53,280 nucleotides of DNA from Clostridiaceae bacterium Marseille-Q3526. Lineage in GTDB: Bacteria > Bacillota > Clostridia > Lachnospirales > Lachnospiraceae. The number at the start of each line of letters is the position of its first letter. Positions within the stretch are counted from its first letter, which is position 1. The position numbers were made by a program, and so were the translations under genes. This document shows positions 7,400 through 15,608 of the stretch, piece by piece. The stretch is from the NCBI GenBank assembly GCA_018223375.1, contig JAGTTS010000006.1, forward strand, positions 132,501 to 185,780. Reading direction: 5' to 3'. Below the pieces are notes generated by a model that saw only the letters and a program-made list of their open reading frames with translations, had not been told where the DNA came from and did not search any database.

Positions 7400-8476
7400 T
7401 TATATCTCCTCGTTCAGCTTCGCCAGCTTAGCGGCCTGATCAGCCGCAATCAGGCTGTCGATCAGCTCGTCTAAATCTCCGTCCATAACCGAGTCAATCT
7501 TGTAGAGCGTCAGCTTGATTCTGTGCTCTGTGACACGGCCCTGCGGGAAATTGTAGGTACGGATCTTCTCAGAACGGTCTCCCGTTCCAATCTGGCTTCT
7601 TCTGGCCTCAGACTCCTCGTTCTGGCGTCTCTCCAGCTCTAAATCGTACAGCTTGGAGCGCAGAAGGCGGAAGGCCTTCTCCTTATTCTGAAGCTGTGAT
7701 TTCTCTGTCTGGCTGTAGATTACGATACCGGTAGGCATATGAGTCAGACGCACTGCAGAGTCAGTCGTGTTGACGCACTGTCCGCCGTTTCCTGACGCGC
7801 GCATAACGTCAATGCGGCAGTCGTTCATATCGATCTCAATATCCACGTCCTCTGCCTCCGGCATCACGGCTACAGTGGCTGTAGAGGTGTGGATACGGCC
7901 GCCGGACTCTGTCTCCGGCACACGCTGTACCCGGTGTACGCCGCTCTCGTACTTGAGCTTGGAGTAAGCGCCCTGGCCTGTTACCATGAACACTACCTCC
8001 TTGAAACCACCGATTCCATTCTCGTTCAGGCTGACAATCTCAGTCTTCCAGCGCTGGCGCTCTGCATAGCGCACATACATACGGTACAGCTCGGAGGCAA
8101 ACAGAGCCGCCTCGTCTCCGCCTGCGCCTGCGCGGATTTCCACCATAACGTTCTTGTCATCGTTGGGATCCTTTGGAAGCAGGAGAATTTTCAGTTCCTG
8201 CTCCAGCTCTTCGATTCTCTTTTTCGCGTCAGCCAGCTCTTCCTTGGCTAACTCTCTCATCTCCTCGTCAGACTCTTCCTCCAGAAGGGCAACGCTGTCC
8301 TCCACGTCCTGATGAGCCTGCTTGTAATTCTTATATGCCTCTACAATCGGAGCCAGATCCGCCTGCTCCTTCATAAGTTTTCTAAATTTCTTCTGATCCT
8401 CAACCACATATGGGTTGTTGAGTTCTTCCATCAGTTCCTCGTATCGGATCAGCAAATCGTCTAAACGATCAAACAT
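7400..8476 (-). CDS. prfA: Peptide chain release factor 1
   Basis: RF1 reads UAA and UAG stop codons and releases nascent chains. The 358-residue protein has the coiled N-terminal domain, the GAGGDEAALFA segment, the anticodon-like PET-type tripeptide in VPETESGGRIHTS and the catalytic GGQ in RASGNGGQCVNTTDSAVR, where PrmC methylates the Gln. prmC is immediately upstream in the same transcript. Length and motifs are normal. It follows prmC by 28 bp and ends at its own terminator. Confidence 0.97.
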   Translation of the reverse strand: MFDRLDDLLIRYEELMEELNNPYVVEDQKKFRKLMKEQADLAPIVEAYKNYKQAHQDVEDSVALLEEESDEEMRELAKEELADAKKRIEELEQELKILLLPKDPNDDKNVMVEIRAGAGGDEAALFASELYRMYVRYAERQRWKTEIVSLNENGIGGFKEVVFMVTGQGAYSKLKYESGVHRVQRVPETESGGRIHTSTATVAVMPEAEDVDIEIDMNDCRIDVMRASGNGGQCVNTTDSAVRLTHMPTGIVIYSQTEKSQLQNKEKAFRLLRSKLYDLELERRQNEESEARRSQIGTGDRSEKIRTYNFPQGRVTEHRIKLTLYKIDSVMDGDLDELIDSLIAADQAAKLAKLNEEI

Positions 8477-8504
8477 GGCAACCTCCTGTTTTACTATTCC
8501 TTCC

Positions 8505-9572
8505 TTAACGTCCGGCAGCTTCCGCTTTCACTACCCGGTCCAACCCCGGCGCATCTTTTATCACCTGTATATTCCTGTAACCATTCTCCTCAAGAAGCGC
8601 TGTCACAGCCGCCCCCTGGTCGTGTCCAATTTCAAAATAAACCCGTCCTCCCGGCTTCAGATGGCGTCCGCACTCTTCTGCCAGACGCCTGTAAAAATAC
8701 AGGCCGTCCTCCCGGCCGTCAAGCGCCAGCCGGGGCTCGTGTTCCCGCACCTCTGGTTCCAGGCTGTCCACAACCGCCGACGGAATGTAGGGGGGATTCG
8801 ACACAATCACATCATAGAGACGCCCGTCATCCGCTGAGAACAGATCGCTCTGAAACAGGGAAAAGCTCCGCTCCTCCACCTCCAGAGGACGTCCTGTCCC
8901 CGGTCTGTTTCCGAATATTCCGGCTCCATTTCGGCCCTTCTCCGCCTCCCCGGTCCAAACGGACAGTTCCATCCTCCAGGGCTGATCAGACACTTTTTTC
9001 GACTGGGAGCGGATAACATTCTTCTGTATCATAAAAAGATTTCTGGCGTTCTTCAGGGCAATTTTCAAAGCTCCTTCTGAGATGTCTGCCGCCGAAACGC
9101 TCCTATATCTTCCAAGCACCGCCAGACTCAGCCCGATACAGCCGCTCCCGGTGCACAGATCGAGAATTTCCACGTCGCGGTTCTGACAGTCTTTTAAAAT
9201 CTCCTCCACCAGAGTCTCTGTATCCTGCCTGGGAATCAGCACCTGGTCATTGACCTGGAAGGAAAGCCCCATAAACTCCTGGCAGCCCAAAATCTGCTGA
9301 AGAGGAATTCTGAGAGCCCGTCTCCCAATGCGCTCTGCAAAAACTGGCCACCCTTTTTCAAAGGTTCCCGGATGCACAGTTCTGTTTCTGTCCATCAGGA
9401 AATGCACTCTGTCTACGGAAAAGCTGTCGGAAAGCAGGTACCAGGCGTCCAGCTCGGCCTCCGCCACTCCTGCCGCTGAAAGTCTTCCCGCCCCGGCGTC
9501 CAGCATCTCCTGCCAGGTTGGCAGTTCTTCAAAAGGCCCTTCAAAAAGGCATGCTGTCACTGTACGGTTCAT
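8505..9572 (-). CDS. prmC: Release factor glutamine N5-methyltransferase with an internal insertion
   Basis: PrmC methylates the GGQ glutamine of RF1 and RF2 using SAM. Motif I is DLCTGSGCIG (138-147) and the catalytic NPPY is at 259-262, followed by PRLALDGREDGL. The protein has 355 residues against about 280 usually. The excess is a segment between SAM-binding and catalytic motifs (about 185-236) that is rich in Arg, Lys, Gly and Trp and has low similarity to anything I know. The gene overlaps the DUF1385 gene by 4 bp (ATGA) and precedes prfA, its substrate gene. Confidence 0.93.
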   Translation of the reverse strand: MNRTVTACLFEGPFEELPTWQEMLDAGAGRLSAAGVAEAELDAWYLLSDSFSVDRVHFLMDRNRTVHPGTFEKGWPVFAERIGRRALRIPLQQILGCQEFMGLSFQVNDQVLIPRQDTETLVEEILKDCQNRDVEILDLCTGSGCIGLSLAVLGRYRSVSAADISEGALKIALKNARNLFMIQKNVIRSQSKKVSDQPWRMELSVWTGEAEKGRNGAGIFGNRPGTGRPLEVEERSFSLFQSDLFSADDGRLYDVIVSNPPYIPSAVVDSLEPEVREHEPRLALDGREDGLYFYRRLAEECGRHLKPGGRVYFEIGHDQGAAVTALLEENGYRNIQVIKDAPGLDRVVKAEAAGR

Positions 9573-10570
9573 GCGTCCCTCCTGAGAGCTTCCTCTTTCT
9601 CCTGGCTGTCTTCCGAATCTTCAAAAGCGCTCAGATCGGTATCCGGGAAATTCTCCCTCAGATACGCCTTCCAGTCAAACACAGCCTCCGTGGCGGCGAT
9701 AGCCACCTCTATCATGGAATCGTCCGGTTCCTTAGTCGTAAGGCCCTGCATCCACATACCCGGACGGCTCACCAGATCCATAAATCTTGAATTGCTCCGG
9801 CCGGCCAGCTGCAGAATCTCGTAGGACACTCCGGCAATCACCGGAACCAGCACAATGCGGCTGGCAAAACGCATCCAGACATTGTCCACTCTGACTACCA
9901 TGAAAAACAGAATGCTGATGACCATGACAATCAGGATAAAACTGGTTCCACAGCGCTTGTGCTCCTTGGAACTGTTTCTGACATTTTCCACAGTCAGCGG
10001 AAGGCCGTGCTCCACGCAGTTAATGCACTTGTGCTCCGCTCCGTGGTACATAAACGTCCGCCTGATATCCTCCATACGGGAAACAAGCTTAATATAGGCA
10101 ATGAAAATAAGAATGCGGATTATGCCCTCCAGCACTGCCATCAGGCGTTCCGACTCAATCACGCTGGAAAACAGCCCTGCGATAAAAAGCGGAAGCAGCA
10201 TGAAAATCCCGATAGCCATGACAAAAGACAGAACCATGACGAGAGCCATCAGGGCGCTCTCCAGCTTCTCCCCCAGCACCCGGTTCAGAAATTGCTCTAT
10301 CTTTCCCGGCTCCGAATCCTCGTCGTCCTCAAAGAAGCTGGCGGAATAGGTCAGCGTCTTCATACCCACAATCATGGAATCCGCAAAGCGGAATACGCCT
10401 CTGACAAAGGGCAGGGAGAACAGCTTCACCTTTTGGGTAATGCTGATATACCGATCCCTTTTAACCTCTATTTCCTGGTCCGGTTTCCTGACTGCCACCG
10501 CATAATCGTTCCGGTTCATCATCATGATCCCCTCGATGACAGCCTGTCCTCCGATTCCTGAATATTTCAT
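9569..10570 (-). CDS. DUF1385 (YqhQ-like) membrane protein
   Basis: The 333-residue protein starts YSGIGGQAVIEGIMMMNRNDYAVAVRKP, the hallmark of DUF1385 proteins. It has several hydrophobic segments (for example LMALVMVLSFVMAIGIFMLLPLFIAG and ILIFIAYIKLV) and the conserved FMYHGAEHKCINCVEHGLPLT. The biochemical role is unknown. It lies between rpmE and prmC, with a 4-bp overlap into prmC, a gene order conserved in Clostridia. Confidence 0.9.
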   Translation of the reverse strand: MKYSGIGGQAVIEGIMMMNRNDYAVAVRKPDQEIEVKRDRYISITQKVKLFSLPFVRGVFRFADSMIVGMKTLTYSASFFEDDEDSEPGKIEQFLNRVLGEKLESALMALVMVLSFVMAIGIFMLLPLFIAGLFSSVIESERLMAVLEGIIRILIFIAYIKLVSRMEDIRRTFMYHGAEHKCINCVEHGLPLTVENVRNSSKEHKRCGTSFILIVMVISILFFMVVRVDNVWMRFASRIVLVPVIAGVSYEILQLAGRSNSRFMDLVSRPGMWMQGLTTKEPDDSMIEVAIAATEAVFDWKAYLRENFPDTDLSAFEDSEDSQEKEEALRRDA

Positions 10571-10595
10571 ATGATTTCATTTCTCCTTATGAAAA

Positions 10596-10638
10596 CCAAA
10601 AAGGCTGGGTTTCATGTCTCCATTAAAACCCAACCCTT
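10596..10638 (-). terminator. Terminator after rpmE
   Basis: AAGGCTGGGTTT (10601-10612) pairs with AAACCCAACCCTT (10626-10638) with one mismatch or bulge. On the minus strand it is followed by TTTTTGGTTTT. It sits between the rpmE stop and the DUF1385 start and should reduce read-through into DUF1385. Confidence 0.75.
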
Positions 10639-10652
10639 ATTTAGCCAAGCTA

Positions 10653-10859
10653 TTAGTTTGCGCTGATGCCGTACTTGCGGTTGAACTTATCAATACGTCC
10701 GCGGGCAGCTGCAGCCTTCTGCTGTCCTGTGTAGAAAGAATGGCACTTGGAGCAAACCTCCACGTGGATGTCCTTCTTTGTAGAACCTGTTACGAACTCG
10801 TTGCCGCAGTTGCAGACAACCTTTGCCTGATAATAAGCTGGATGGATTCCTTCCTTCAT
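10653..10859 (-). CDS. rpmE: 50S ribosomal protein L31 (zinc-binding type)
   Basis: The 68-residue product begins MKEGIHPAYYQAKVVCNCGNEF and continues with HVEVCSKCHSFYTGQQ and GRIDKFNRKYG. The C-C...CxxC ligands mark the zinc-containing (C+) paralogue, which usually responds to zinc supply in species that also carry a C- copy. ATG at 10859 is chosen over an upstream in-frame GTG because GAGAGGTG lies 6 nt before it. It is expressed from its own promoter at 10986-11014. Confidence 0.95.
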   Translation of the reverse strand: MKEGIHPAYYQAKVVCNCGNEFVTGSTKKDIHVEVCSKCHSFYTGQQKAAAARGRIDKFNRKYGISAN

Positions 10860-10985
10860 GATTTTCACCTCTCAATTTTTCTTCTGTGGTTTCCGACCAC
10901 ACGTACAAATGTACCAAAATTTTCTGCCGCGCAGTGTGCGGCTCTCTGTCTGCCGTGCAGTAATTCTACGATACACAGCTTACAC

Positions 10986-11014
10986 AGTATAGCACAGAAA
11001 GCCCTCTATTGCAA
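10986..11014 (-). promoter_or_regulatory. rpmE promoter
   Basis: On the minus strand TTGCAA (11009-11014), a 17-nt spacer and TATACT (10986-10991) form a good housekeeping promoter. This gives an rpmE leader of about 120 nt, which contains a small inverted repeat (TGTGGT/ACCACA, 10883-10901) and a GCCGCGCAGTGTGCGGC hairpin (10924-10940). Confidence 0.7.
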
Positions 11015-11063
11015 GGGATTTTTTCGTTTCCCCAAGAGAAAACGCCAGAAAAACACGGCGGTT

Positions 11064-12830
11064 CTAAATCCGCACTTTTTTCACCATATCCACAAATTCC
11101 CTGTTGTTCTTCGTTCTGGCAAACAGGTCTAAAATCCGCTCTACCGATTCCTCCGGCTTCGCCGTATTGGTGGCCTTGTGGATAATATCCACCGCCTCGG
11201 TCTCCAGAGGATTCAAAAGCAGATCGTCGCGTCTGGTTCCGGATTTTAAAATGTCGATAGCCGGGAAAATCCGCTTCTCGGACAGCTTTCTGTCCAGGAC
11301 AATCTCCATATTTCCCGTTCCCTTAAACTCCTCATAGATCACGTCGTCCATACGGCTTCCCGTATCAATCAGGGCGGTAGCCAGAATGGTCAGGCTTCCT
11401 CCCTCCCTGATATTTCTGGCTGCGCCGAAGAAGCGCTTGGGCATATGAAGAGCAGCCGGATCCAGACCGCCCGACAGGGTGCGGCCGCTGGCGGGCACTA
11501 CCAGGTTGTAGGCTCTGGCCAGACGGGTAATGCTGTCGAGGAGAATCATAACGTCGCGTCCATGCTCCACCAGGCGCTTCGCCCGCTCAATCACCATCTC
11601 GGACACCCTCTTGTGGCGGTCCGGCAGCTCGTCAAAGGTAGAGTAAATCACCTCCACATTCGGCCCCGTGATGGCCTCCTTGATATCGGTTACCTCCTCC
11701 GGACGCTCGTCAATTAACAGAATCATCAGATGCATATCCGGATGATTGACAGTTACCGCCTTGGCCACCTGCTTTAAAAGAGTAGTCTTTCCCGCTTTCG
11801 GCGGAGACACAATCATGCCTCTCTGTCCCTTGCCAATCGGCGACAGCAGATCCAGCACCCGCATGGCTGTGGAATTTCTCGTTCCCGGCATCTCCATATG
11901 AAGCCTCTCGTCCGGGAAAATCGGCGTCAGGCTTTCGAAATTAGGCCTGCGCTCTACCACGCTGGTGGGATATCCGTTGATTGTCTCAATATATAAAAGC
12001 GCCGCAAATTTCTCTGTAGCTGTCTTGATCCTCCTGCTTCCCTGGACAATATCGCCTGTCTTCAGGTTAAAGCGGCGGATCTGGGATGGGGCCACATAGA
12101 CGTCGTTATCTCCGGGCAGGAAATTTTCGCAGCGGATAAAGCCAAATCCGTCGGACATAACCTCCAGAATTCCTTTTGCCTCGATTCCGCTGTCCAGTTC
12201 CTGCAGATCAGCCTTCACATCCTCCACTGTATTTTCCCTGTACTCGTGAATTCTGTTCTCTTGATATCCGCTCTCCTGGATTCTCCCCTGCTGATACCGG
12301 TTTTCCTGAACCCTGCTGTCCTGGTAACGGGCGTCCTGCATTCTGCCGTCCTGGTAGCGGCTCTCCTGGGCTCTTCCCTCATTTCTCACATCGCTTCTGT
12401 CTGCCCCCTGCTGGCAGCCGCCTTCCTGGCTTCCTGCATGAACGCCGGAGTTGTTCTGCGGATAACTGCGTCCGGAAGAATTCCTGTAATTGTTTCCTCT
12501 GTAATTCTGGCTGCCTCTATAATTAGAATTGTTTTCGTTTCTTCCATAGTTTCTCTGCTGGTAAGTCCTGGCCGGGCGCTCCTCCTGCTCCGGCGTTTTT
12601 TCCCTGGCAGGTTCTGCCGGACGTTCCCTGTAAGACTCGCCTTCTCCAGCTCTCTCCGGCATATGGACAGCCGCCTTATCAACTGCCTTATCAGGCGTTT
12701 TGTCGTCCGTTTTTTCGCACAAACGCTCAATCAACTCTGCTTTTTTCAGAGTTGTCACTCCTTTAATCCCCTGGGCCTTTGCAAGCTCTCTGAGCTGAAC
12801 AAGAGGCAGAGTCTGAAGTTTCTCTCTCAT
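11064..12830 (-). CDS. rho: Transcription termination factor Rho with a long low-complexity insert
   Basis: Rho is the hexameric RNA helicase that ends transcription. The N-terminal helix bundle (1-40, LPLVQLRELAKAQGIKG) is followed by a disordered 165-residue insert (41-205) rich in Arg, Asn, Gln, Glu, Gly and Tyr. The cold-shock RNA-binding domain starts near 216 (GILEVMSDGFGFIR). The ATPase core follows, with PPKAGKTTL (343-351), LLIDERPEEVTD and the Q/R-loop region. At 588 residues it is much longer than typical ~430-residue Rho. The insert contains decapeptide repeats such as RYQDGRMQDA, spanning residues 148-197. The leader upstream is about 240 nt long. Confidence 0.96.
   Translation of the reverse strand: MREKLQTLPLVQLRELAKAQGIKGVTTLKKAELIERLCEKTDDKTPDKAVDKAAVHMPERAGEGESYRERPAEPAREKTPEQEERPARTYQQRNYGRNENNSNYRGSQNYRGNNYRNSSGRSYPQNNSGVHAGSQEGGCQQGADRSDVRNEGRAQESRYQDGRMQDARYQDSRVQENRYQQGRIQESGYQENRIHEYRENTVEDVKADLQELDSGIEAKGILEVMSDGFGFIRCENFLPGDNDVYVAPSQIRRFNLKTGDIVQGSRRIKTATEKFAALLYIETINGYPTSVVERRPNFESLTPIFPDERLHMEMPGTRNSTAMRVLDLLSPIGKGQRGMIVSPPKAGKTTLLKQVAKAVTVNHPDMHLMILLIDERPEEVTDIKEAITGPNVEVIYSTFDELPDRHKRVSEMVIERAKRLVEHGRDVMILLDSITRLARAYNLVVPASGRTLSGGLDPAALHMPKRFFGAARNIREGGSLTILATALIDTGSRMDDVIYEEFKGTGNMEIVLDRKLSEKRIFPAIDILKSGTRRDDLLLNPLETEAVDIIHKATNTAKPEESVERILDLFARTKNNREFVDMVKKVRI
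12240..12389 (-). repeat. 30-bp tandem repeats inside rho
   Basis: Five consecutive 30-bp units encode decapeptides with the pattern xYQ(D/E/Q)xR(I/M/V)Q(D/E)x: an initial degenerate VRNEGRAQES, then RYQDGRMQDA, RYQDSRVQEN, RYQQGRIQES and GYQENRIHEY (residues 148-197). At DNA level the units share CTGxTAxCGG and TCCTGxxTTCT on the plus strand. Copy number may vary between strains because the repeat is in frame. Confidence 0.85.
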
Positions 12831-13080
12831 ATACCACTTCTCCTTATTCTGTTATTCACGCTGATGTTTGTCATTCTGTTATGGTTTCTTACTGATTCCT
12901 GCCACTCCGGCTGTATTTTTTGATCTTTGTACGCAAAAAACAGCGGCTGCATTGAATTTATACGATTACTTTCTTTCTGGGGATTGTATAGAATTAAGAC
13001 GGGTTCCCAGCTTCAGCATACGGAAATCTGCCTCTGTCCCTTCCCGGCAGAGTCTTCCTTTTATGCTTTTGCACAAAATT

Positions 13081-13109
13081 ATTATATACCATTCTATTTG
13101 GAATTGCAA
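13081..13109 (-). promoter_or_regulatory. rho promoter
   Basis: On the minus strand TTGCAA (13104-13109), a 17-nt spacer and TATAAT (13081-13086) give a near-consensus promoter. Transcription would start near 13074, leaving about 240 nt before the rho ATG at 12830. No gene was seen in 12831-13231; long leaders are common for autoregulated rho. Confidence 0.75.
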
Positions 13110-13147
13110 AGATTTTATATTTTTTTCACATCTCGTCTGCGCAAATG

Positions 13148-13156
13148 TGGTATGAT
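13148..13156 (+). promoter_or_regulatory. Extended -10 element for mgsA
   Basis: TGG-TATGAT forms an extended -10 on the plus strand, about 75 bp upstream of the mgsA start and divergent from the rho promoter. No good -35 hexamer is evident (TTCACA at 13124 would need a 20-nt spacer). Confidence 0.45.
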
Positions 13157-13231
13157 AGCAGAAGGGAAGCGCAGGAATCCCCTGTCCCCCGACAGAAAAC
13201 AAACGACATTTCAGCGAAAGGAATGGTGACT

Positions 13232-13696
13232 ATGGATTATTTGACAATGACCATTGGAAAACAGAAAAACATTGCCCTGATTGCCCACGATCAGAAAAAG
13301 CGCGAGCTGATCGACTGGTGCAATGCACATAAAGAAGTGTTGAAGCATCATTTTCTCTGCGGAACCGGGACCACGGCCCGCATGATCACAGAGGCCACGG
13401 GGCTTCCCGTGAAGGGCTACAACAGCGGTCCTCTGGGCGGCGATCAGCAGATCGGAGCCAAGGTAGTGGAGGGACGGGTGGATTTCATCGTCTTCTTTTC
13501 CGATCCCCTGACAGCCCAGCCCCACGATCCGGACGTGAAAGCTTTGCTCCGCATCGCTCAGGTATACGACATCCCCATCGCCAACAATAAGGCGACTGCC
13601 GATTTCCTCATTACCTCCAGCTATATGAATTCAGAGTACGAGCACCGGGTCATTAATTTCCAGGAAAACATCGCAAAGCGAGCGAAAAGCCTGTAA
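13232..13696 (+). CDS. mgsA: Methylglyoxal synthase
   Basis: MgsA converts dihydroxyacetone phosphate to methylglyoxal and phosphate, a bypass used when sugar phosphates accumulate. The 154-residue product has the family length. Motifs are IALIAHDQKKREL, CGTGTTARMI, SGPLGGDQQIGA and DFIVFFSDPLTAQPHDPDVKALLR, with the phosphate-binding and catalytic Asp residues present. ATG at 13232 is chosen because AAAGGA lies about 10 nt upstream; the in-frame ATG at 13223 is too close to that site. It is a single-gene plus-strand unit between divergent rho and convergent rplA, ended by a bidirectional terminator. Confidence 0.95.
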   Translation: MDYLTMTIGKQKNIALIAHDQKKRELIDWCNAHKEVLKHHFLCGTGTTARMITEATGLPVKGYNSGPLGGDQQIGAKVVEGRVDFIVFFSDPLTAQPHDPDVKALLRIAQVYDIPIANNKATADFLITSSYMNSEYEHRVINFQENIAKRAKSL

Positions 13697-13726
13697 ATTT
13701 CACAGGAGACCATTTTCTATGACGTC

Positions 13727-13772
13727 AAAAGAGCCCTCTCCCGAATTTCTTCAGGAGAGGGCTCCAATTTTT
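13727..13772. terminator. Bidirectional terminator between mgsA and rplA
   Basis: GAGCCCTCTCC (13731-13741) and GGAGAGGGCTC (13754-13764) are perfect complements. T-rich stretches follow on both strands (AATTTTTA on plus, TTTTGACG on minus), so it can end both the mgsA and the rplA transcripts. Confidence 0.88.
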
Positions 13773-13785
13773 ATATCTGCCGCAA

Positions 13786-14481
13786 TTAATTTGTCAGCTT
13801 TGCTACGTTTAACTTCACACCTGGTCCCATAGTGGATGTCAGTGTTACGCTCTTGAAGTAAGCGCCCTTTAATGTAGCTGGCTTTGCCTTCAGAACTGCG
13901 TCGATAAGCGTCTGGAAGTTGTCCGCTAACTGCTCCTCTGTGAAAGAAGCTTTTCCTACTGGCACGTGGATAATGTTTGTTTTATCAAGTCTGTACTCAA
14001 TCTTACCGGCCTTGATATCGTTGATAGCCTTTGTAACGTCCATAGTAACTGTTCCAGCCTTCGGGTTTGGCATTAAGCCCTTCGGTCCGAGTACACGTCC
14101 TAAACGTCCTACAACGCCCATCATGTCTGGTGTAGCTACAACTACGTCGAAATCAAGCCATCCCTCGTTCTGGATCTTCGGAATTAACTCCTCTGCTCCT
14201 ACGAAATCAGCGCCTGCTGCCTGAGCCTCGTCAGCCTTCGGTCCCTTGGCAAATACAAGGATTCTGACAGTCTTACCTGTTCCGTGAGGAAGAACTACAG
14301 CGCCGCGGATCTGCTGATCAGCGTGACGTCCGTCACAACCGGTTCTGATATGAGCTTCAATTGTCTCGTCAAATTTAGCACCTGCTGCCTTCTTAACGAT
14401 AGAGATGGCTTCGGATGCTTCGTAAAGATTTGTACGGTCTACTAACTTAGCAGCCTCTACGTATCTTTTTCCTCTTTTCAT
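13786..14481 (-). CDS. rplA: 50S ribosomal protein L1
   Basis: L1 binds 23S rRNA at the L1 stalk and, in most bacteria, represses its own operon by binding mRNA. The 231-residue protein has KRYVEAAKLVDR at the start, the central GRLGRVLGPKGLMPNPKAGTV and the C-terminal KSVTLTSTMGPGVKLN. The gene is followed by a terminator instead of rplJ-rplL. A 28-nt L1-type operator precedes its ribosome site (14498-14525). Confidence 0.97.
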   Translation of the reverse strand: MKRGKRYVEAAKLVDRTNLYEASEAISIVKKAAGAKFDETIEAHIRTGCDGRHADQQIRGAVVLPHGTGKTVRILVFAKGPKADEAQAAGADFVGAEELIPKIQNEGWLDFDVVVATPDMMGVVGRLGRVLGPKGLMPNPKAGTVTMDVTKAINDIKAGKIEYRLDKTNIIHVPVGKASFTEEQLADNFQTLIDAVLKAKPATLKGAYFKSVTLTSTMGPGVKLNVAKLTN

Positions 14482-14497
14482 TATAAATAACCTCCTA

Positions 14498-14525
14498 GTG
14501 GTATTGTCGGGGATTGCCCTCCCAC
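14498..14525 (-). promoter_or_regulatory. Candidate L1-binding operator before rplA
   Basis: On the minus strand a 28-nt element opens with GTGGGAGGG and closes with ATACCAC, just upstream of AGGAGG of rplA. Pairing GTGG with CCAC leaves an asymmetric internal loop, as in L1 target sites. The same element, with the same length and end sequences, precedes rplK at 15015-15042, supporting a shared regulator. Confidence 0.7.
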
Positions 14526-14567
14526 GTTTCTAATTCAACATCTCGTTCTGCAGACGGTAAGGAATCC

Positions 14568-14993
14568 TTACTCCTCTACTGTGATACCCATACTTCTTGC
14601 AGTTCCGGCGATCATGCTCATAGCTGCTTCTACGTTTGCTGCGTTTAAGTCTGGCATCTTGAGCTCAGCGATCTTTCTGACCTCATCCTTGGAGATGGTA
14701 GCTACCTTTGTCTTATTTGGTGTTGCAGAGCCGGATTTCAGCTTGCATGCCTTCTTTAATAAAACGGCAGCCGGCGGAGTCTTTGTAATAAAGCTGAAGC
14801 TTCTGTCAGCATATACAGTGATAACAACCGGGATAACCAGGTCGCCCTGATCTGCTGTTCTAGCGTTGAACTCTTTTGTAAACTGTACGATATTTACACC
14901 GTGCTGTCCAAGAGCCGGACCAACTGGCGGAGCTGGTGTTGCTTTACCAGCAGGAATCTGTAATTTAATATATCCTGTTACTTTCTTTGCCAT
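14568..14993 (-). CDS. rplK: 50S ribosomal protein L11
   Basis: L11 forms the GTPase-associated stalk base and is needed for RelA-type stringent sensing. The 141-residue protein matches the family: YIKLQIPAGKATPAPPVGPALGQHGVNI at the N terminus with the proline switch region, and IAGTARSMGITVE at the C terminus. ATG at 14993 follows AGGAGG. It lies in rpmG-secE-nusG-rplK-rplA and is preceded by an L1-type operator. Confidence 0.98.
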   Translation of the reverse strand: MAKKVTGYIKLQIPAGKATPAPPVGPALGQHGVNIVQFTKEFNARTADQGDLVIPVVITVYADRSFSFITKTPPAAVLLKKACKLKSGSATPNKTKVATISKDEVRKIAELKMPDLNAANVEAAMSMIAGTARSMGITVEE

Positions 14994-15014
14994 GATAAGG
15001 CACCTCCTAATATT

Positions 15015-15042
15015 GTGGTAATGGCGGGATGAACCCTCCCAC
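15015..15042 (-). promoter_or_regulatory. Candidate L1-binding operator before rplK
   Basis: This second copy of the 28-nt element starts GTGGGAGGG and ends TTACCAC on the minus strand, directly upstream of the rplK Shine-Dalgarno. It differs from the rplA copy mainly in the centre while both ends are conserved, as expected if the paired ends and flanking loop are what L1 recognises. Confidence 0.72.
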
Positions 15043-15067
15043 GAGCCTGCGAAACACAGGCCGCATC

Positions 15068-15583
15068 TTACATCTTCTTAACTTCTGTGAAGTCCAGTTC
15101 AACCGGTGTCTCACGGCCGAACATCTCCACGGTAATTTCAAGTGTCTGCTTGTTATCGTTGATGGACTTGATAACACCAACGGTATCCTTCCAGGCACCG
15201 GAGATAACGACAACCGCATCTCCAACCTCGTAATCAACGACTACTCCGGCTGGTTTGAAGCCGAGATTTGCCATCTCGTCCTCTGTTAAAGGAACCGGCT
15301 TGGATCCCGGGCCAACAAAACCTGTTACACCGCGGGTATTACGCACTACATACCATGTGTCATCGTTCATAACCATGTTAATAAGCACATATCCGGGGAA
15401 CATCTTTTTGGCAACCTGCTTCTGGGCTCCATTCTTAATCTCGACTACATCCTGCATGGGAACGGATACTTCCAGGATCTGATCCTGAAGGCCTCTGTTC
15501 TCAATGGTCTTCTCAATGTCGACCTTTACTTTGTTTTCATAGCCTGAGTAAGTGTGAACTACATACCAATTCGCTTCTGACAT
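15068..15583 (-). CDS. nusG: Transcription elongation/antitermination factor NusG
   Basis: NusG binds RNA polymerase and can contact Rho or S10. The 171-residue product starts MSEANWYVVHTYSGYENKV and has the FPGYVLINMVMNDDTWYVVRNTRGVTGFVG NGN-domain segment and a C-terminal KOW domain (VGDAVVVISGAWKDTVGVI). It follows secE by 25 bp and precedes rplK, the standard order. Confidence 0.97.
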   Translation of the reverse strand: MSEANWYVVHTYSGYENKVKVDIEKTIENRGLQDQILEVSVPMQDVVEIKNGAQKQVAKKMFPGYVLINMVMNDDTWYVVRNTRGVTGFVGPGSKPVPLTEDEMANLGFKPAGVVVDYEVGDAVVVISGAWKDTVGVIKSINDNKQTLEITVEMFGRETPVELDFTEVKKM

Positions 15584-15608
15584 AATCTCACCCTATCCCT
15601 TGTGTGTG

